A DNA stretch of 64,000 nucleotides from Pelodera strongyloides (taxonomy: Eukaryota; Nematoda; Chromadorea; Rhabditida; Rhabditidae): the NCBI GenBank assembly GCA_036852015.1, contig JAANDG010000243.1, positions 1 through 64,000 on the forward strand. The letters are read 5' to 3'. Below are positions 1 through 12,800 of this stretch, one piece after another; within the stretch, counting starts at the first letter, position 1, and each line of letters starts with the position of its first letter. The notes beneath the pieces were generated by a model that saw nothing but the letters and a program-made list of their open reading frames with translations, was not told the origin of the DNA and searched no databases. A program made the translations under genes and the position numbers.

Positions 1-2436
1 ATTTGCAATTAGGTGGATTGGACTTTGGCCCAGATGAAATAGTATGTTTCATGCCAAGAAGATAAGCTCAACGAATATATAATATCTTGTTCTGTGTTTG
101 CCCTCGTCAGTGCATGTTTGTCAATAAATTTGTCAAAATATGTATTCACTGAAAGAAACAAAGCCGACAAACAACTGATTTGAAGTGGAATTAGTCCGTG
201 TAATACAGAATCTATGAGAAATCTAGTAGCTATTAGGAAAACTGGAAAATCACTATAGCTGTTGCCGTGCACTTCTTTCAACACTTTGTGGCACGTTCGA
301 AGTTGCTTCAAAACACGTGTAGTCGTAGTACTATGGCTTTGAATTGACGTAAATAAAGATCAGATTATTGGAAACAAATTGGAAATTGATCTCAAAACCG
401 TTGCTTTTTCGTTGTTTATAAATGTGGATGGATATATACATATACAAAAACCAAGAGGCTCATAAATTTCCTTGCGCTTTCAGAGAAAATTGCAAATGTA
501 ACCTTTTGACAAATTAAAGTACGGGCTACTGGGATTCCACCTTTAGGAACACTAAATTCAGATTTTTAAATCGGTATGACGCGTGATTATGCCAAGTGGG
601 TTCCATTCCGTGCCGGAAATGACCCAAACAAGGGTATTTGCCTAAAATACACGAGAATGCAGTCGTGCACGGCCTTACGTATCAAAATCATGTCACCCCC
701 AGAAACCGATCAACGCGAAGCGCTTGTAGTACCAGCATCCGAGAATTAATCCTTGTTTTTGTGCTTGTTTTGCTTTGTAGAACACATATTGCACTATGGG
801 ACCTTTGCAAATAAGTTTTTCTGCGAACATATGCTTCATCTTGGTTCAAGGCCGAGTTCTTGAACAAATAGGTCTCCGTTTTACAAAGAAAAACCATAAT
901 CTATTGTTTCCACATGCCTGAATATTTAATCTCTTGACTCTGTGAAAGTTCATCACCTGAACTCTGTTCATATCACAGTAAAACGGTGGCTTTATTAGTC
1001 CTTAAAGTTCATCCTATTATTTCGATAACACGTCTAAGCCGTTTCTGTGATAAGGGCAACAGTGCGTCAATATAAGGGGAATAAAAATAAAAATAGACAA
1101 GGCCTGCAACTACCTGGTAGTGATACTTGTTTAGCCAGGTCAAATACCGGACTTTACTGAACTTCACAAATTTCGACTAACAAGTAAAGTGAGAGCAAAG
1201 GCAAGTCTGAAGTGGCTTTCAAGTTGTTTCCGTCGTAAAATATCGTGAGCGAGTGCATCACGACGAGCGACGAGGAAATACAGTCTGCATAAAATAAAGC
1301 GAAATGAAATAAAGGCAATTTCCCTCCAACAACAAATCTCTTATCGTGGCGTATGTGTGATGGCACGTTACACGCAGGGTGTTGAAATTGCGTGAAAAAT
1401 AGGCGATACAACTGCCTTGACAGGTAAAGTAAACGTGCCAATGTAATTTAAGTCTTGAAAACTGTATTGAACCAACCCTTGAATAAAGGAGCATGATCTT
1501 GTAGCATGTCGAGTTGTTTCTCGGTAAATGTTGTTCATATTTTCCTGAACGTGGCTAGCGTCGTAAATTTTTGGTCAAGTTGTAATTGCTGTCGTAAATG
1601 GTTTTCAATATTATGATCTTTAACAGAAAGCCCCCTCTCTATGTCTAACTCTCTATGTCTCTAACGCGCTCTCTCTCTCTCTGCCAATCTCTCAAAACCA
1701 CTCTCTCTTCCTCGCTCCATTCGTCGTATATCACACATTATTTATCAGTTTGCTGTGTATCTCTTCTGATGTGCGACTTCCGATTCCATCACTATGATAA
1801 GAACTACTCTTTTGAGAGAGTTTTGTTTCTTTACTGGCGGACCATCACCTGTTTTTACCAAAAATTACTTCCAATGTTTACTGGTGCGCAGCGAAAAAAA
1901 TCGTATGAGCCTAACTCTGGCCGCGAACCTTGCCAGAGACGCGCCAGAGACTGGCCAGTATATCGAGTGTTACTCTCCAGTATCTGGCCAGTAGCACGTG
2001 TGATAAATCTGACAAAGATAGGGCGAATATACCGCGCACATTTTTTTTTGCTTCGCATCGATATGTGTTCTTCATTTTCCTAATATCTGCTCGCCAGGCC
2101 TTCGCCGCGCGAAGTCTCGCGCTATGTTTTCCCCCAACACCCGTTTTCAGTTTGGAATTGTTTCATAACGTTCATAATTAATAAACATCACTTTTCATAC
2201 TTGGTAAACAGTGTGTTATTTTCCTCATTAGTGACAACATTGTTTATTGAAAAGAAACTTTTTAATGTAAAATTAATGTCTTATCAAATGAAAATGACTG
2301 ATGGCTAAGTAAACATAACTGAAGCAAATGGCTCCCGTGGTAGGAAATAAACCCCTACAATAAACATCTGCATTCATCAAGCCTTGCTCTGCTTTGTTAA
2401 TTCCTAAAAGATACAAATTTTTTACAATTTTCTTTT
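1..2436. other. Spacer with no gene I can support
   Basis: AT-rich sequence upstream of the CDF gene. The longest open frame is on the minus strand at 9-311 (100 codons, ATG start, TAA stop). It resembles no family I know and its composition is like the surrounding spacer, although a tail exon of a gene lying left of the window cannot be excluded. A CT-rich low-complexity run lies near 1670-1710. The stretch 1930-2130 holds GC-richer inverted pieces (the word TGGCCAGT recurs) that resemble 51650-51780, so it is probably an old dispersed repeat. Confidence 0.5.
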
Positions 2437-2446
2437 AGAATAAAAA
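2437..2446 (+). promoter_or_regulatory. Splice acceptor just before the start codon (possible trans-splice site)
   Basis: A pyrimidine run followed by TTTTAG ends at 2438, and the ATG of the transporter is 9 bases further on. No upstream coding exon is visible. In nematodes this arrangement is typical of spliced-leader trans-splicing. A cis-spliced 5' UTR exon is the alternative. Confidence 0.5.
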
Positions 2447-5400
2447 ATGACTGCTGAAGTTCGAAATCGAAAGCCAAGTCCAAAGGTTAGATTTCGTGAG
2501 GAACTAATCATTGCAACAAAGGCGACCAGTGCCGGATGCGCAGAATATTACAGGTAGTTGATGCCCATTTCTGGAAAAGTGTCAGCTAGCCGCACACAAC
2601 TGGCTCAACCTGAGGAGGTAACGCTCGCTGGTCCGGGCTCGGCTGTTGCGCACCAACAGCGCTGTTTTGGTGCAGTCTAACTTCAAGAGTTTTACATTGG
2701 GACACATTTTCATAATGGATATTAGAGGTTCAAGCATGGACTAACTATTTATTTTCTGGATCTTAATTTTCCATGTATTTACGTTAGTACAAATTATTTA
2801 ATCATACATTGTTCTATTCTAGTAAGCAAGAAGATCTACTGGAGTCCTACACAGAAGACCAAGAATGTATTGAAAACGGACCAAAGGAGGATGCAGCTGA
2901 AGGAGTACGCAAATATTTTATTGTCAATGACTCTTCTTATCTTTGGTCACTTAACGCTAGGGTACCACCTTATACTACCAAGTATGTAACTTAACTGATT
3001 ACACCAATGGCTGGGTTCCTCAGTTCTTCGACGAGCTTCTGATGTAAACTTCCGAAATCTTCAGACTAGGACAGAGCGATAAAATATTTCGATCTTCAAT
3101 TCAGTTTCTTTCAGACTAAAGCCGATCAATGGATTTCGACCGTAGTTCTAGCTATCAACGTCGGTTTATTATTGGCCAAGGCCTTTTCTACTTGGATTAC
3201 ACATGGATCATCACTTTCTATTATTTCAACTCTACTTGACTCTATTGTTGATATCACAAGGTTTGGTTTTGACATACATTTGAACGTCGTTTTTTTTAAA
3301 GCGAAATGCCAGCCTCTTTGGAAAATTTGCATATGATAAGCAAATCCTATGTATCCTATGCTAATTTTGTACGATTGCCGTGGACGATCGTAAAAAAATA
3401 GCATAGGATACATAGGAACATATGATTTGCTTATCATATGCAAATTTTCAAAAAGGGGCTGGCATTTCGCTTTAAAGCGAAATACTGGCTGGTTTTTGAA
3501 ACACATCGAGTACACCAGCATTATTAGGCAGCTTATGCAAAGATCATTCATTAGAAAATAAAAAAAAATCAAGCTAAATTCGAGCAAATTAGCGTAAATA
3601 CGTAATAATCCAGCTGTCCACGATGCGTTTCAAAAACTGGCCGGTAATTCGGCTGCTGGCCTATGTTGAAACAACTCTGCCAATTATGGAATTGCCTTGT
3701 GAATGTATGAACGTTTTATTTGGATTTCAGCGGTGTCGCCGTCTGGTACGCCACGCATTTAATAATTAACACTGATGCGCTACACTACCCGAGAGGACGG
3801 GAAAACCTCGAAAATATGTCCATTATATTTCTCGGAGCGGTATGTTTTATCAGAATACAATGTGAAACTTTGACAGTGTTGATATTTAGTATTTCAAATC
3901 TATCCCTGCGTCGATTTTTACCTTTTCATCAAGTCTTCAGGCAAGGTTGCAGCTAGGAACCACTCCTGTTTAATGAAGAACAATGAATAGTTAATCCAAA
4001 AATGCTGGGGAAGTGCTCGTTCATAGACTTCGCATAAAAAAAAGTTGCATACATATAGTACGAAACCAAATGATATCGTGTAAAAATTCAATGCATTCGA
4101 TTTTTTCAGGTGATGGGTCTTGCCAATATGCAGGTCGTATTTGATTCAATTCGTGCGATTATCTTCGGAAAGGTATTTTTCTTCTTCTTTTTGTTTGTTT
4201 GTTTGTTTATTTGTACCGTAGCCGTAGCATTGTTGGGGCATGGAGAACCCCATCTCTATGATAAGCATATTCTAATTTGTTCGAGACCAGTGGAGAACCG
4301 TAGGACCTTTTGAACACTCTATTCTCAGACCCTTGATTAACGATCACGTTCTTTAGGTGTAAATACTTATTTATTTGTTGTATTTCATTCCAGCCCCCAC
4401 CCGATATCACTCCCGTTTCGTTGGTCATTCTTCTGGGCACAATCCTCATCAAAATCGTCCTTTGGCTGTGGTGTTCAAAGAGGAAAAGCAGTAGTGCCGA
4501 GGTTCTGGCCACAGATCAAAGGTACCTTATTTATACACAATGTATAACTTTTCATCAACCTCATATAACTTAGCTTTTCCAGCTTTAGCTGTAGGTTTCA
4601 CGGTATAGCTTTTCACCACGGGTTCGAATACACAATGTTACCATCGCTTTAGTCTTAGTTGTGTTCAATTTTATATTTACCTTTAGGCTTTAGGGCTGTA
4701 GCTTTAATTTTTGTTTCAGCTTTGACTTTGGTTTTAGTATAGGATTTCATAGGGTTCGATTCGGGCCGTAGGCGGTCACACCTAACCAAAATCGTACACT
4801 TTGGTACCCGCGGCATTGGTCAAGATAAATCGTGAAATGTTTTAGAAACGATGTGGTCACGAATTCCGTTGTCATCATTGGTGCAGCACTGTCGGAATAT
4901 GTGGCACCAGTTACCGACCCGATAACTGCCGCCTTTGTCAGGTAATTAGTATGCTAACTAGTCTTTTGAATCCGGTTAGTTAAGATAATTAATGATTTAG
5001 TGTTTGTATCTCAAAAACATGTATAAACAACTTCTTAACAAAGGTCGTTTTGGGCTTGCTCTTGAAAAATATTGCTAGACAATAAAAAAGACTCTCTATT
5101 ACCATAATCTCTGTGAATGTCCTGTCTTGAGGATATATGTTGATTACATTTGTATACTTTTCAGTGGTTACATTGCGTACAACTGGTTTGACATGGTTCG
5201 CGAACAGATGCATCAAGTTTTGGGTGAGTGGGCCTTGTTTACACTCTTAGGAACAAACAGAAAGATAGCCAGTTCTTGCAAAAACATCGTGACCATGGGG
5301 TGCGCCGAGGTGCGTTGGTTGCGCACTTGTGGCACACTTGCGGCACATATTCCTCGCATCTTCCAAACTGTGCCCTAAGGTGCGCCAAATGCAATTGTAC

Positions 5401-6103
5401 ACCTATAAGCGAAAAAAACCGGCGCAACGCAACTTAGAGGGTTCAGCCGCGGCGTTAGCGCTAGTAAATGGTCCACTAGAATAAATTCCCGACTAGGAGG
5501 CGGAAGCGTGTCCAAGTCCAAGTGGGGTAGCACACTTCGCTATGGGGTTGGAATGGTTAATTATCATGTGCGCTTGATCATTAATTGCTTTATTTGGACT
5601 GGAATGACTAGTAATTATGCATTTAAACACAAATTGCTCTACTTCGTATTTTAGGTGGTCACTGCTCGCCGGAAGAGTTCTCTCGTGTTGCCAAAGTGTG
5701 CATTGAACATGAACATGTCAAATGTTTAGATGCACTATTAGTTTATCATGCTGGACAAAAGGTATACCGGTATACGTTTGCAACATTTGGTCCAGTATGA
5801 AATGAGTCATTTAATAGTGGATTTTTTAATAATGACATTGTTTGTGAAATATTCTGGGAAAAGAATATCTGCAAATTGTGGTCCATTAGATGTCCGAAGT
5901 GTGCAGAAAAAATCCGTGACACCTTTGACACTGCCCAATTCCAGGTGCGCGTCGAAGTGCACGTTGTGACAGATCCGAACAAGACGATCAGACAGATTCA
6001 CGATGAATTAATAGAACCGTTGACCACGAAATTGGAATCATTAACTTTTGTCGACAAGGCATTTGTACACCCAGATCATACACTGGACGGAAAGGATAAA
6101 TAA
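2447..6103 (+). CDS. Cation diffusion facilitator (Mn-CDF-like metal transporter), 10 exons, 351 aa
   Basis: Exons: 2447-2553, 2823-2904, 3115-3260, 3731-3839, 4110-4172, 4394-4521, 4846-4941, 5165-5223, 5655-5761, 5945-6103. All junctions are GT..AG and the 1056-nt CDS stays open. The protein is a secondary transporter that moves divalent metal out of the cytosol in exchange for protons. A hydrophilic N-terminus of about 65 residues is followed by the membrane domain. TM2 carries STLLDSIVD, whose DSIVD is a DxxxD metal site. A later helix carries NDVVTN, the pattern of the Mn-CDF branch; classical Zn-CDFs have HxxxD. The C-terminal cytosolic domain runs from about VRVEVHVV to AFVHPD, the ferredoxin-like fold of the family. 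The length is normal for nematode members. Acidic TM2 and TM5 sites suggest Mn or a broad metal range, which is inferred. Intron 3 holds two adjacent foldback elements. Confidence 0.92.
3296..3475. repeat. Foldback element family R2 in CDF intron 3
   Basis: Near-perfect palindrome with ends AGCGAAATGCCAGCC and its complement, flanked by TTAA on both sides. The core contains GCATATGATAAGCAAATCC. It carries no ORF. Other copies are at 8226, 19842, 25581 and 45692. Confidence 0.88.
3472..3651. repeat. Foldback element family R3, sharing a TTAA with the R2 copy before it
   Basis: The left end AGCGAAATACTGGCTGG starts at the TTAA (3472-3475) that also ends the R2 element. The right end is the decayed complement (CCACGATGCGTTTCAAAAA). 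It is one of many R3 copies in the window. Confidence 0.8.
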
Positions 6104-6117
6104 TTATTATTCGAATC

Positions 6118-6131
6118 AATAAATCAATAAA
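6118..6131 (+). terminator. Poly(A) signals of the CDF gene
   Basis: Two AATAAA hexamers (6118-6123 and 6126-6131) lie 15-30 bases after the TAA stop codon. Confidence 0.7.
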
Positions 6132-6438
6132 ATTGATTAACATTTTAAATTTCTGGATTTTTTTAAGTTACAGTTTTCGATTGTATTCTTCTACACACAT
6201 CTTTACAGCAACAAAATGTGTCCATCAACAAAGACCCAGCAATACATGAAAAGAAAAGAAGAATAAGCTACAAATTACAAATAAATAACAAAAAAAATGA
6301 TGAATGATTTTTTGATATGAAAAAAATAATACAGTGGTAAAATCGTAAAATGGCAAGTGATAATTATTCAGTTTTAGTATAGGACATTTATATCTCAAGT
6401 AACATAATGTGAGTTTATTAGGCTGCTCTAATAATAAG

Positions 6439-6835
6439 TTAAAGGGACAGGCCCATCAAAGTAAACCTATATTTACGACGTATTCATAATGTGTATAGAG
6501 CATTTTTATTACAATATATACAAACCCAATTTCACCTACTTTCGCCCTCGAGGACTTTTTCCGATGTGCTCATCATCATATGTATACCGTAAAACTGCAA
6601 AGATCGAAGCTGTCTACGCAAATTTATCAAGAAATTAAAATGCGAGCCACATTTGCATATACACCTTGGAAGTCTGCAGCTTTATGGTATACATATGATG
6701 ATGAGCACATCGGAAAAAGTCCTCGAGGGCGAAAGTAGGTGAAATTTGGTTTGTATATATTGTAATAAAAATGCTTTATATACATTATGAACGTTTCGTA
6801 AATATAGGTTTACTTTGATGGGCCTGTCCCTTTAA
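6439..6835. repeat. Foldback element family R1
   Basis: A long palindrome of about 400 bp with terminal AGGGACAGGCCCATCAAA and its complement, flanked by TTAA on both sides. There is no coding capacity. It fills most of the spacer between the CDF gene and the p105-like gene. Confidence 0.9.
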
Positions 6836-6898
6836 GTGCGTTGATTTCAAAAATATAATAGATAATGATAACTGTATAACTCATTTATCGATTGCGCT

Positions 6899-9800
6899 AT
6901 GAGTAGGAAAATCAATGCTCCATTCTTTGCGTTTGTCTGGTCAGCTGAGAAAAAATCAATATCACATTCCAATTCATTTGTGTGGTCAGCTGATCTGGAC
7001 CAGATATCTCAAGCTGGGTCTTTTCTCAAGTGTCCCACACGGAAGAAAGGGGCCCAAGCTTCAATTGATCATTGCCAATCGGCCGGTCAGCCCACGACGA
7101 TAGATCTAACCTCGCTTTATTGGTAAATGTGTTATTTGTATGTTATATATTTTATTGACAATAATATATTTATTATACATATTAGCGCATCATACTGTGT
7201 GTCGCATTGATTACCGAGAATATGTTATTTATCTACGTAATATTTTTTATATACTCTATGCATCATTGCTACTATTTCTTTTCTTCGAAAGCAATATTTT
7301 CTGTGGTGCTTACAATTTTTTAAATTAAATAAAAAGGGAAAGAAGACGAATATTAATGGTCCTTTCAAAAGACATTCCAGGAATTCAAATCTCTATTTGT
7401 ATAGAGATCAAGCAGAGCGATGGACTGACTTTTGCGCCCACTTTCAGAAAACATCTCCAAGCGAAAATCCGTTACATATTGAAACTTTATCTACAAACGG
7501 ATTTTGTTAAAGCGTGATACCGGCCGGTTTTTGAAACGCATCGTGGACAACTCACAACTTTCTCGAATTTTAATTCGATTTTTTATTCTAATTTATGTTC
7601 ATTTGCATAAGCTGCATACGAATGCTGGTGTACTCGACGTGTTTCAAAGACCGACCGTTATTTCGCTTTAATATCATTCCAATTGCAGAAAATGTTCAAC
7701 TTAATCACCAAATACAAAACTCTTTTTATACTTTGTCTGAACTTTATAACATAGGTTATGTTAAACAATACTCAATTCAGTGTAGTAGTAATAAGTAACA
7801 TATGTCGTTTGAGCCAATGTTTCTAGTTTTGTTTTTATGTCCTACGAGTGGCTCGTTTCTTATACTATTGGACGGGACTTTACACCCAGTCGAACGGGGC
7901 CTTCAACTTGAAAATTCCCCCCGGATGAACACTTGCTTAGTGTACATTTACACTAACCGAGTGTTACGTAACTTATATCATTTATTGTTAAATTGTCCGT
8001 AACTATGCTTTATGTAACATTACGTTTTGTAGTTCTTTTATGTTTTACATTTTTTATTAAAAATCTAAACTAAGGCTTTACGTAAAATTTAATGTATAGT
8101 ATACTTACAATCAAAGCACCTTAGCCCAACGATTCCTAGGAACCCGTAACTTGCAAACGTCTATTATTCCGCACATTTACTATTAATTTATGTTCATCTC
8201 TCCTGTGGGGTACTTGATTTCACACTTCAAGCGAAATACTAGCTCCTTTGGAAAATTAGCATATGATAAGCAAATCCTATGTATCCTATGCTAATTTTGT
8301 ACGATTGCCGTGGCCGATCGTAATATACAGTAAGATTGTGATGCTCAGGTAACAAGCAAACTACGGTAACTAGAGAGCAACATAGAATTATATAAATAGC
8401 GGTCGCGGTCGCGACATTTTCCAAAGGGGCTAGCATTTCGCTTTCACATTTGCATAAACCGTACTGTCCGTGTGTCCGTCTATACGCATGATTTTTATGT
8501 GATGGCTTCCACATTTCTTGTGTATTTTTCTCTGTACTTTCATTATACGTAAATGTTATGTTTCTCATTTTCATGGATATAACTATTTCAGTAAAAATAT
8601 GCGTGAATCTGCAGATAGTGCTAGAAGTTCTGTGATAAAATCACTCTCGGACAGTCAGGTCAGGGATTGTTATTACTCTTTTATTTATTTTTTTTTTTTT
8701 GCTGCCCGGTCTGGAAATTATTTTTCTTTGCAGATTTACGTAAAATCCGTCAAGGAATATGAGACACCAAAGTTTCAACTCATGTAATTTATCCGGAAAT
8801 GTAATGTCAGAGAAAATTTCCATCCGTTGTTCACTGGAACTTACCTTGCAAGCCTAGTATGTGCCATATCCTAGCGGAACTGTTCTTTACAATGAAATAC
8901 TTATCATTGCAAACTGTTTAGATGGTTCAAGCCCCGGTCAAATCCCATTCATGTCGAGGCCTATTCGTTGAGGTAATTTTCCTTTGTTTTGTTTCAACAA
9001 GCTAAGCTAACGCTCGTATTCTTATGTAATTATGTTTCATACATACAGGAAAAAGATCCATAAGGTCACAGAAAATTTGCATATAATCAAAAACCAGACA
9101 CCATTCCCCTTTAAATACTTTCAAATCCAGGAGATGTCTACATCGGAAGCGCGTGCCGGTGACAAGATGTGGGTTCTTCTGGCGAATGCCGTCGACGACG
9201 AAGTGACCGTGTCCATCGGTTGTGAAGACGTGGAAAGGGAGGTGGAAGGACTTGTGCAGAAGGATAAGGTAAGCAAGCGCTTTGTGACTAACGTCCTTTT
9301 ATAGATTATCAACCTACATACTTATATGTACTGGCCTGACTCGTAGCTTTCCTGTATGATATAGCTTACCCCGTGCTGCAGCTTATTAGAGTGATAACTC
9401 TCGAGTTATAACATATCGAAAATAGATTATTAACGTCACCAGTTATTGTATCTTTTGTTTAGGGTAATAAATTGAAAGGAGGCTGTCAAATGTCCCATAT
9501 TTTTTCAGCTCTTAATATTCACTGTTCCTTATTTTTCTCCTGATACGGATACCGAAGGGCAATTATCGATAAAAAGCAGTGGGAATCGAATGATTAGTAT
9601 TCCATTCACACTGAGAGTCAGGTGTGGAACATAGTTTTGTTTATTCGCAGTTTTGTTATAATCTTTAAGGAAGGCAGTCACTTCAAAATCAACTTTTTTA
9701 TTCGATTTTTATTAGATGCAAGCAGATTTATAAAACAATATGCAGCCCATAAAAATCCACATAAAATGGAACTCAGGGAGAGAAATCAATGAGAATGAGT

Positions 9801-12800
9801 TTTGATAAATGACCGACGCCGGTGCATATATGCAATTGCCAGGGGTACTTGGAGAGTGCAGTGTTGAACAGCCTGCAGTGTTACACCTGGCGCGTGGTTT
9901 ATCACTGCAGGGTATTTATTATGAAACTCTATACGGGCAATTATAAACTACGGTATATAAGTAAAAGTCCTTAACAGGGATTTCTATCCCTGAGTTCGTT
10001 TTGCCGTACTTTGGCGCTGGAATCGTCGTTTTCTTCACATACTTGAACAATTAACGAAAAGCGAATAAAAAATAAGAATTTGTAGTGACTGCGATCCTTT
10101 AAAGGGACAGGCCCATCAAAATAAACCCATATGTACGATACGTTCATAATGACTATCAAGCATTTTTATTACAATATATACAAACTAAATTTCACCATTA
10201 TTCGCCCTAGGCAACTTTTTTCCAATGCGCTCAACGCATATGTATACCATAAAACTGCAGATTTCAAAGCTATATATGCAAATTTTAATCGCATTATAAT
10301 TTCACGATAAATTTGCATTGACGACAAGGATATTTGCGGCTTTACGGTATACATTTGAGTTGAGAGCATCGGAAAAAAAGTTTTCAATGGCAAATAAATG
10401 TGAAATTTAGTTTGTATATATTGTAATAAAAATGCTTGATAGTCACTATGGACGTATCGTAAATATAGGTTTACTTTGATGGGCCTGTCCCTTTAACATC
10501 CCCTTTGTGACATTTGGAAGCCGGCAACCTACTTTTCGTCTTCGTTTTTGACATATAATGCCATTCACATCATTCGTCACCCAACACAACATGTTCACCT
10601 TTGAAGTTATCGAGTAGAGTTTGTATTCTTCAATTCATTTTAGGTTTATTTCAAAATTTAGGGCCGATTCCTCCCCACCAGCCGCTCCCCAAATAGACGC
10701 TTCACATTTATTCAAATTCGCCGAATGCGGAGATTCACAGATATTGGTGAAACCATTCACCAGTTTATTCACCAAGCAGGATAACGAAGGAAATACGTGA
10801 GAAATTAGTTTGATATTTGGGTCAGGCCAGTAAGTGAAATGAAATGATTTATTACTGAAGGGTAATAATAATATGGTAATGCAACAACATAAAAATAAGA
10901 ACATGCACAATAATTCAAATAGTACATAACAAAAACCAAATGGCCATACGACACCTAATATGAAGTGCCTTACGACACACACGCACTAATAATTGACCTA
11001 GTGACCAGATATAAACTCCAGCAGCTAAACATTGTATTACGACAAATACAAATATGGAAAACATAAAATTCATAATGTTTTAACTATTGTCTTTACAAGA
11101 TAACCTTATAGAGGGCTTTTCACATGTGTCGGAGCCTGATGGTATTGCTTCTAATAACCTTGGTGGGTGGGGTAGTCTAGTGGTTAACGCAGTTGACGAG
11201 GTATAAAAAGATGCTGGGTTTGATCACCACTTGCACCAAGATCAAAATTTTCTCACAAACTTGTTCTCATTTCAGTATTCTTCATCTTTCCGCCCGAAAT
11301 CAACAATCTTATTCTATGCGAATATTTTTATCGGCATGCGATGAAATGACTGAGGAGAAGAAAAAATGTACGTGGGAAGTGATTCTTTTAAAGTGATGGA
11401 CGTGGAGTTTCTGAAAAGTGTCCTGGCCATCTGTATTTCCATGTATTATATGCAAATTTCTATGCGCATCTGATTTTTCGGGCGCAGACTAGAAACGATT
11501 TGCGTGTTCAACATGTAATTGTCGGGCATACAATTGAAAACCACGTACCATACGCATACCGTTTCAAATCCTTTGACAAAAAAAAATATAAATAAGCTTT
11601 CCATTCACGACTATTAAAATAGAAAAAATATGATAATTTAGCATTTCTGAACAAAAAGAACGCGAGAGGACAGACGGCACTACACTGCGCCATCCGGGCT
11701 GGAGATGCAGATTCTGTGCACTATTTGGTGGCACATGGGGGAGCAGTCAATATCGCGGATAACCACAAGAATACGGTAGGAACAAGTTCTTTTTCCAGCG
11801 TTCCGGATTTGCCGTTGACGGGTCTTATGGTTAACTGTGCATGTGTGCACGTGTGCACCTTCACTCTCTCTATCTCTGTCTCTCTCTCTCTCTCTTTCTC
11901 TCGCTCTCTCTCCCTCTCCCTCTCTCTACTGTAAAAAAAGTTTTAAAGTTACCATAACATATGGCAAATTTAGGCACTGCACTATCTGGGCGATGCGTAC
12001 AATGAAGCAATATTCAAAGAGGTTCTAGAACCTCGTGGATTCAGTATTGAAGAAGAATTGTCGAGCCGCAACGATGAAGGCCTGACACCACTCCATATCG
12101 CTGTTAGGAGGTGAGTAGAATTAGAATATGTGAGTGAGGTGGTTCTCTAACAGGCAGTTTGCACCGCATGCCTCATGATCCGCAAGGTCTATAGTAGATG
12201 GTGGACGGTAGAAGTTCACTTTACTGCGTTCCCTTGTGACGAAACGCCTAGCGAAGGTACCAGTGAAACGCCAATTAAAAAAAAAATTCGCCAGGTGTTT
12301 CGCTGTTTTTTTTGACTAACAATAAGCCTTTCGCCAGGCGTTTCGTCATTAATATTACCTTCGCTAAGCGGATTAGTTAGTGAAAATATTTTCGACGGCG
12401 ATTCGCCTAACGTGAACAGAGTAGGTAGCTAAGAGTACAGTATGTATGCAATGTTTAATATTTACAAAAAGTATATATATCTTGCAGTGTCGACCAAGAA
12501 CCAGCTCATAGAGGGTAAATTAGTGTATATTTTAATGTTTATTTGTTATTTTATAACTTGCGAGTGAGAAGTAAGTCACTCACACGCAGAAAATTTTGTT
12601 CCGTTTTAGAAAATATTGTACAACTAACCAAGACAAATAAGCTTTTAATTTCAGTGTTGTATGGCACTCATCTCCGCCTTATTGTTGGTGAAATTCATGT
12701 ATGGTTTACTAAATAGTGCTCATTCGTTCTCAGGTTGAAGCTTTCGTTGATAGAAATGCTTCTTGACGTCGGAGCTAATGTTGACGAAGAAGACGACCAG

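Noticed and set aside
9..311. 100-codon open frame on the minus strand at the left edge
   Set aside because: No family resemblance and spacer-like composition. It could be an edge exon, but nothing beyond the open frame supports it.
3296..3475. CRISPR-like or satellite repeat array
   Set aside because: The repeated words are dispersed foldback elements with TTAA flanks, not direct repeats with unique spacers.
11161..11245. Functional tRNA gene
   Set aside because: A- and B-box words are present, but T stem and acceptor stem do not pair; recorded as a tRNA-like repeat instead.
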